From positions 5,225,501 through 5,289,500 of the forward strand of contig NZ_CP075175.1 in assembly GCF_021223605.1 (NCBI RefSeq): a stretch of DNA of 64,000 nucleotides, read 5' to 3'. This DNA comes from Paenibacillus sp. 481 (GTDB lineage: Bacteria > Bacillota > Bacilli > Paenibacillales > Paenibacillaceae). The notes beneath the pieces were generated by a model. That model did no database searches and had not been told where the DNA came from. It was given only the letters and a program-made list of their open reading frames with translations. The position numbers were made by a program, and so were the translations under genes. Positions within the stretch are counted from its first letter, which is position 1. Each line of letters starts with the position of its first letter. Positions 62,189 to 64,000 of this stretch are shown here, in pieces.

Positions 62189-63694
62189 TTACTCGTGACT
62201 AATGGATGCTGACGGGTGTAACGTAGTTCCTCCAATATAAACTTTTATATTGCTAGTTAACGGAACGTTTGTCTCGTCAATAATTGTTCTCCACCACTCC
62301 CATGCAAGACCAGTGCATTCTTTTGCAAAAATCTTAATGTTCTTGGCGTTAGGTGGAAGTGGAATCACAGTCGAGAAATGAGCTGTTTTATTCTGACCGT
62401 TTCCTACCCAAGTTCTATGAGTAATGATTTCTTGTCCATTTGCATCATATGTAACTTCGTCCCAAGACACTTCAAACTGAGCTACATATGCACCATGATG
62501 ATCAAGTGTTATTTTACCTTTAGAAAATTCTGTAGATTTAGTCTCGATATATTCCGTGTTGTTGCGAACAGCAGCTATTGAATTATCTTTCAAAAAGACA
62601 CTTGTATAAGAGATTGGGTATGCTGGATTTTTCGTGCTAAATTGTGCATTGTCTTTAATGATATTTTGGATGACAGTAAAGTCTTTCGTGACTACTTGGT
62701 TATGTGTCTGTGCATCGCCACCTAATACAACGGCAGTAAACGAACTGTTTTCATAAATATCTTTGTACTGTCCGCTAGATTGTATGTCCGCATTCTTTAG
62801 CAATGCTTTAAATGCAGCTTGTACATCACTGCTCTTCGAAGTTGTCTCCAATTTCACATACATCGTTCTGCCATAAGCTACATTGGATACCATAAGTGGC
62901 GGAGCCTCTTGGCTTACCCCTTTACGGACTAATTCACTATACGTTACGCTTTCATCAAAAAGGTCCGATGGATTATAAGGAAGAGCTGCACTTACCGTAT
63001 AAAAAATTTGCTTATAAGCAGCTACCATCACTTTTTTCTCTCCGTTTGCAACTGCATTAAAGTCGATTCCGAGCGTATTGTTAAGAACTTGAGCGTTCAC
63101 ATTAAGTGCGCTGGAAATTTGATTCTTACTGTAAACCATAGATTCTGCATATTGTAACCTTGCAGGCAATGTATGAGTGGCCGAGTATTTGTCAACCCAA
63201 GTCGATACTAACTGATCAACGGCACCAGACACACTGCTGTGATTTGGATTTTGAACCGTAATTGTATTTTCATTTTTCAACCCAGGTAAATCTACACTGA
63301 TATTTATAGGTTTTCTTGGGCTCATAATGAGATCAGGCTGATTATCCGAAAACGCCTGATTTGCAAGCTGTATGGCACCTGGATAACTGCGGCTCGTCAT
63401 CGAATCAATAATGGATATATCTACTGGTGAGGTTGCGAGTGATTTTTTCTCACGTTCAACCACAATAAATTTACCATTCGAATGGAGGCCTTCCTTGGGA
63501 ACAAAACTACTGATTTTCTCTCCATCTACGGCCAAAACTTCATTGCGATCATAGTCTAGGTTTGCGATACCAGTATCAATATCATTCAGTTCGTTTGTTG
63601 CAGCGTAGGAAATACTAGAATACGTAAACACATTTAAACTAACTAGTAGACTTACAAGCACTTTTGTTCCTTTACCCTGTTTAAAAAGTTTCAT
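62189..63694 (-). CDS. alv: Cholesterol-dependent cytolysin, alveolysin-like
   Basis: 501 residues, the length of alveolysin. The signal peptide ([20 protein letters not shown]) gives a secreted toxin; it lacks the long N-terminal extensions of some family members. Domain 4 has the undecapeptide [11 protein letters not shown] at 459-469, with the single Cys of the thiol-activated class, and the Thr-Leu cholesterol-recognition pair at 491-492 (GGTTLHP). The ATG follows AGGAGGGTTTC. The monomer binds membrane cholesterol, forms a large ring and opens a beta-barrel pore in host cells. It is a single gene with its own terminator, bordered downstream by a decayed insertion sequence. No PlcR-like or other regulator box is obvious in the AT-rich 5' region. 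Confidence 0.96.
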   Translation of the reverse strand: MKLFKQGKGTKVLVSLLVSLNVFTYSSISYAATNELNDIDTGIANLDYDRNEVLAVDGEKISSFVPKEGLHSNGKFIVVEREKKSLATSPVDISIIDSMTSRSYPGAIQLANQAFSDNQPDLIMSPRKPINISVDLPGLKNENTITVQNPNHSSVSGAVDQLVSTWVDKYSATHTLPARLQYAESMVYSKNQISSALNVNAQVLNNTLGIDFNAVANGEKKVMVAAYKQIFYTVSAALPYNPSDLFDESVTYSELVRKGVSQEAPPLMVSNVAYGRTMYVKLETTSKSSDVQAAFKALLKNADIQSSGQYKDIYENSSFTAVVLGGDAQTHNQVVTKDFTVIQNIIKDNAQFSTKNPAYPISYTSVFLKDNSIAAVRNNTEYIETKSTEFSKGKITLDHHGAYVAQFEVSWDEVTYDANGQEIITHRTWVGNGQNKTAHFSTVIPLPPNAKNIKIFAKECTGLAWEWWRTIIDETNVPLTSNIKVYIGGTTLHPSASISHE

Positions 63695-63848
63695 AAAGAA
63701 ACCCTCCTTTATTGTAAAATAATAGTGCTATATTAAATATATCGGTATTTTGATATGAAAATATTATATTTCAAGAAAAATAACAGATTATAAGAGCTCC
63801 AATTGACGTCTGGCTAATCAGTCATAAGTTATTATCAGTAATAGTAAT

Positions 63849-63911
63849 AATAGCTAGCATGAGCGCATCCCTCAAATCTGGGACTTGTAAATACCGCCCG
63901 TGCTAGCTATT
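63849..63911. repeat. Inverted repeat upstream of the alveolysin gene
   Basis: AATAGCTAGCA (63849-63859) and TGCTAGCTATT (63901-63911) are perfect arms around 41 bases that contain a smaller TCCC/GGGA stem. It may be a structured RNA, an operator, or a terminator of a gene beyond the window. The rest of 63695-64000 is AT-rich non-coding sequence with no promoter I can name confidently. Confidence 0.45.
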
Positions 63912-64000
63912 CGTGCGTTCGTTCTGATGTCGCAGCCCTCTCGCCTTTTCGTTCAAGATACAGATTTTTGGTGAGGTATATACTTAGATGTCATATCGTT

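Overview
The window looks like a chromosomal segment of a Paenibacillus of the P. alvei group. The best species clue is a 501-residue cholesterol-dependent cytolysin with the canonical undecapeptide at the right end, the size and sequence type of alveolysin. Other Gram-positive spore-former traits fit: strong AGGAGG-type ribosome sites, TTG/GTG starts, several ECF sigma/anti-sigma pairs, a BlaI/BlaR1-type pair and a rifamycin phosphotransferase. No rRNA, tRNA or CRISPR array was seen.

Positions 1-29736 (minus strand) are one biosynthetic operon, read right to left: pabA, a fused pabB-pabC, a loading NRPS (acyl/aryl-AMP ligase-PCP-C), a threonine module, a four-module NRPS of about 4,540 residues ending in an epimerase, and a further NRPS that leaves the window inside its third C domain. 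The pab genes make 4-aminobenzoate, so the simplest reading is a 4-aminobenzoyl-capped peptide: starter-Thr-X-X-X-(D)X-Ile-X-..., where the X domains share one aliphatic-looking code. Two of the gene junctions are frame-shifted overlaps, and one of them cuts a condensation domain in half. A sigma-A-type promoter about 340 bases before pabA gives the operon a long leader.

Positions 30269-35778 carry an erythromycin-esterase-family pseudogene and a BlaI/BlaR1-type circuit. The M56 metalloprotease sensor carries a DUF4367-like extracytoplasmic domain instead of a penicillin-binding one. Two secreted copies of the same domain lie just downstream, behind a double BlaI-type operator. A 25-base direct repeat borders the block.

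Positions 35778-44660 hold an AraC/GyrI-type regulator, rph (rifamycin phosphotransferase), a possible small RNA, a GNAT acetyltransferase under a MerR-type promoter, a fourth copy of the sensor domain, an ECF sigma/anti-sigma pair, and a graveyard with a broken second sigma gene and a UvrA scrap.

Positions 44659-50124 are a membrane-stress type operon: membrane-anchored protein, MacB/LolCDE-type ABC transporter, OmpR-type regulator and histidine kinase. Positions 50288-60222 hold a truncated ArsR gene, an amidohydrolase lipoprotein under a second copy of the MerR-type promoter, an intact ECF sigma/anti-sigma pair (plus strand), an APH-fold kinase, a YdeI-like protein, a UvrA2-type ABC protein, an ArsR/SRPBCC pair with a double operator, and a YgjP-type metalloprotease. 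Positions 60438-62120 are a decayed IS1182-type element containing a nested inverted-repeat structure. The alveolysin gene fills most of the rest.

All identifications come from reading the sequence and from family knowledge; no database search was run.
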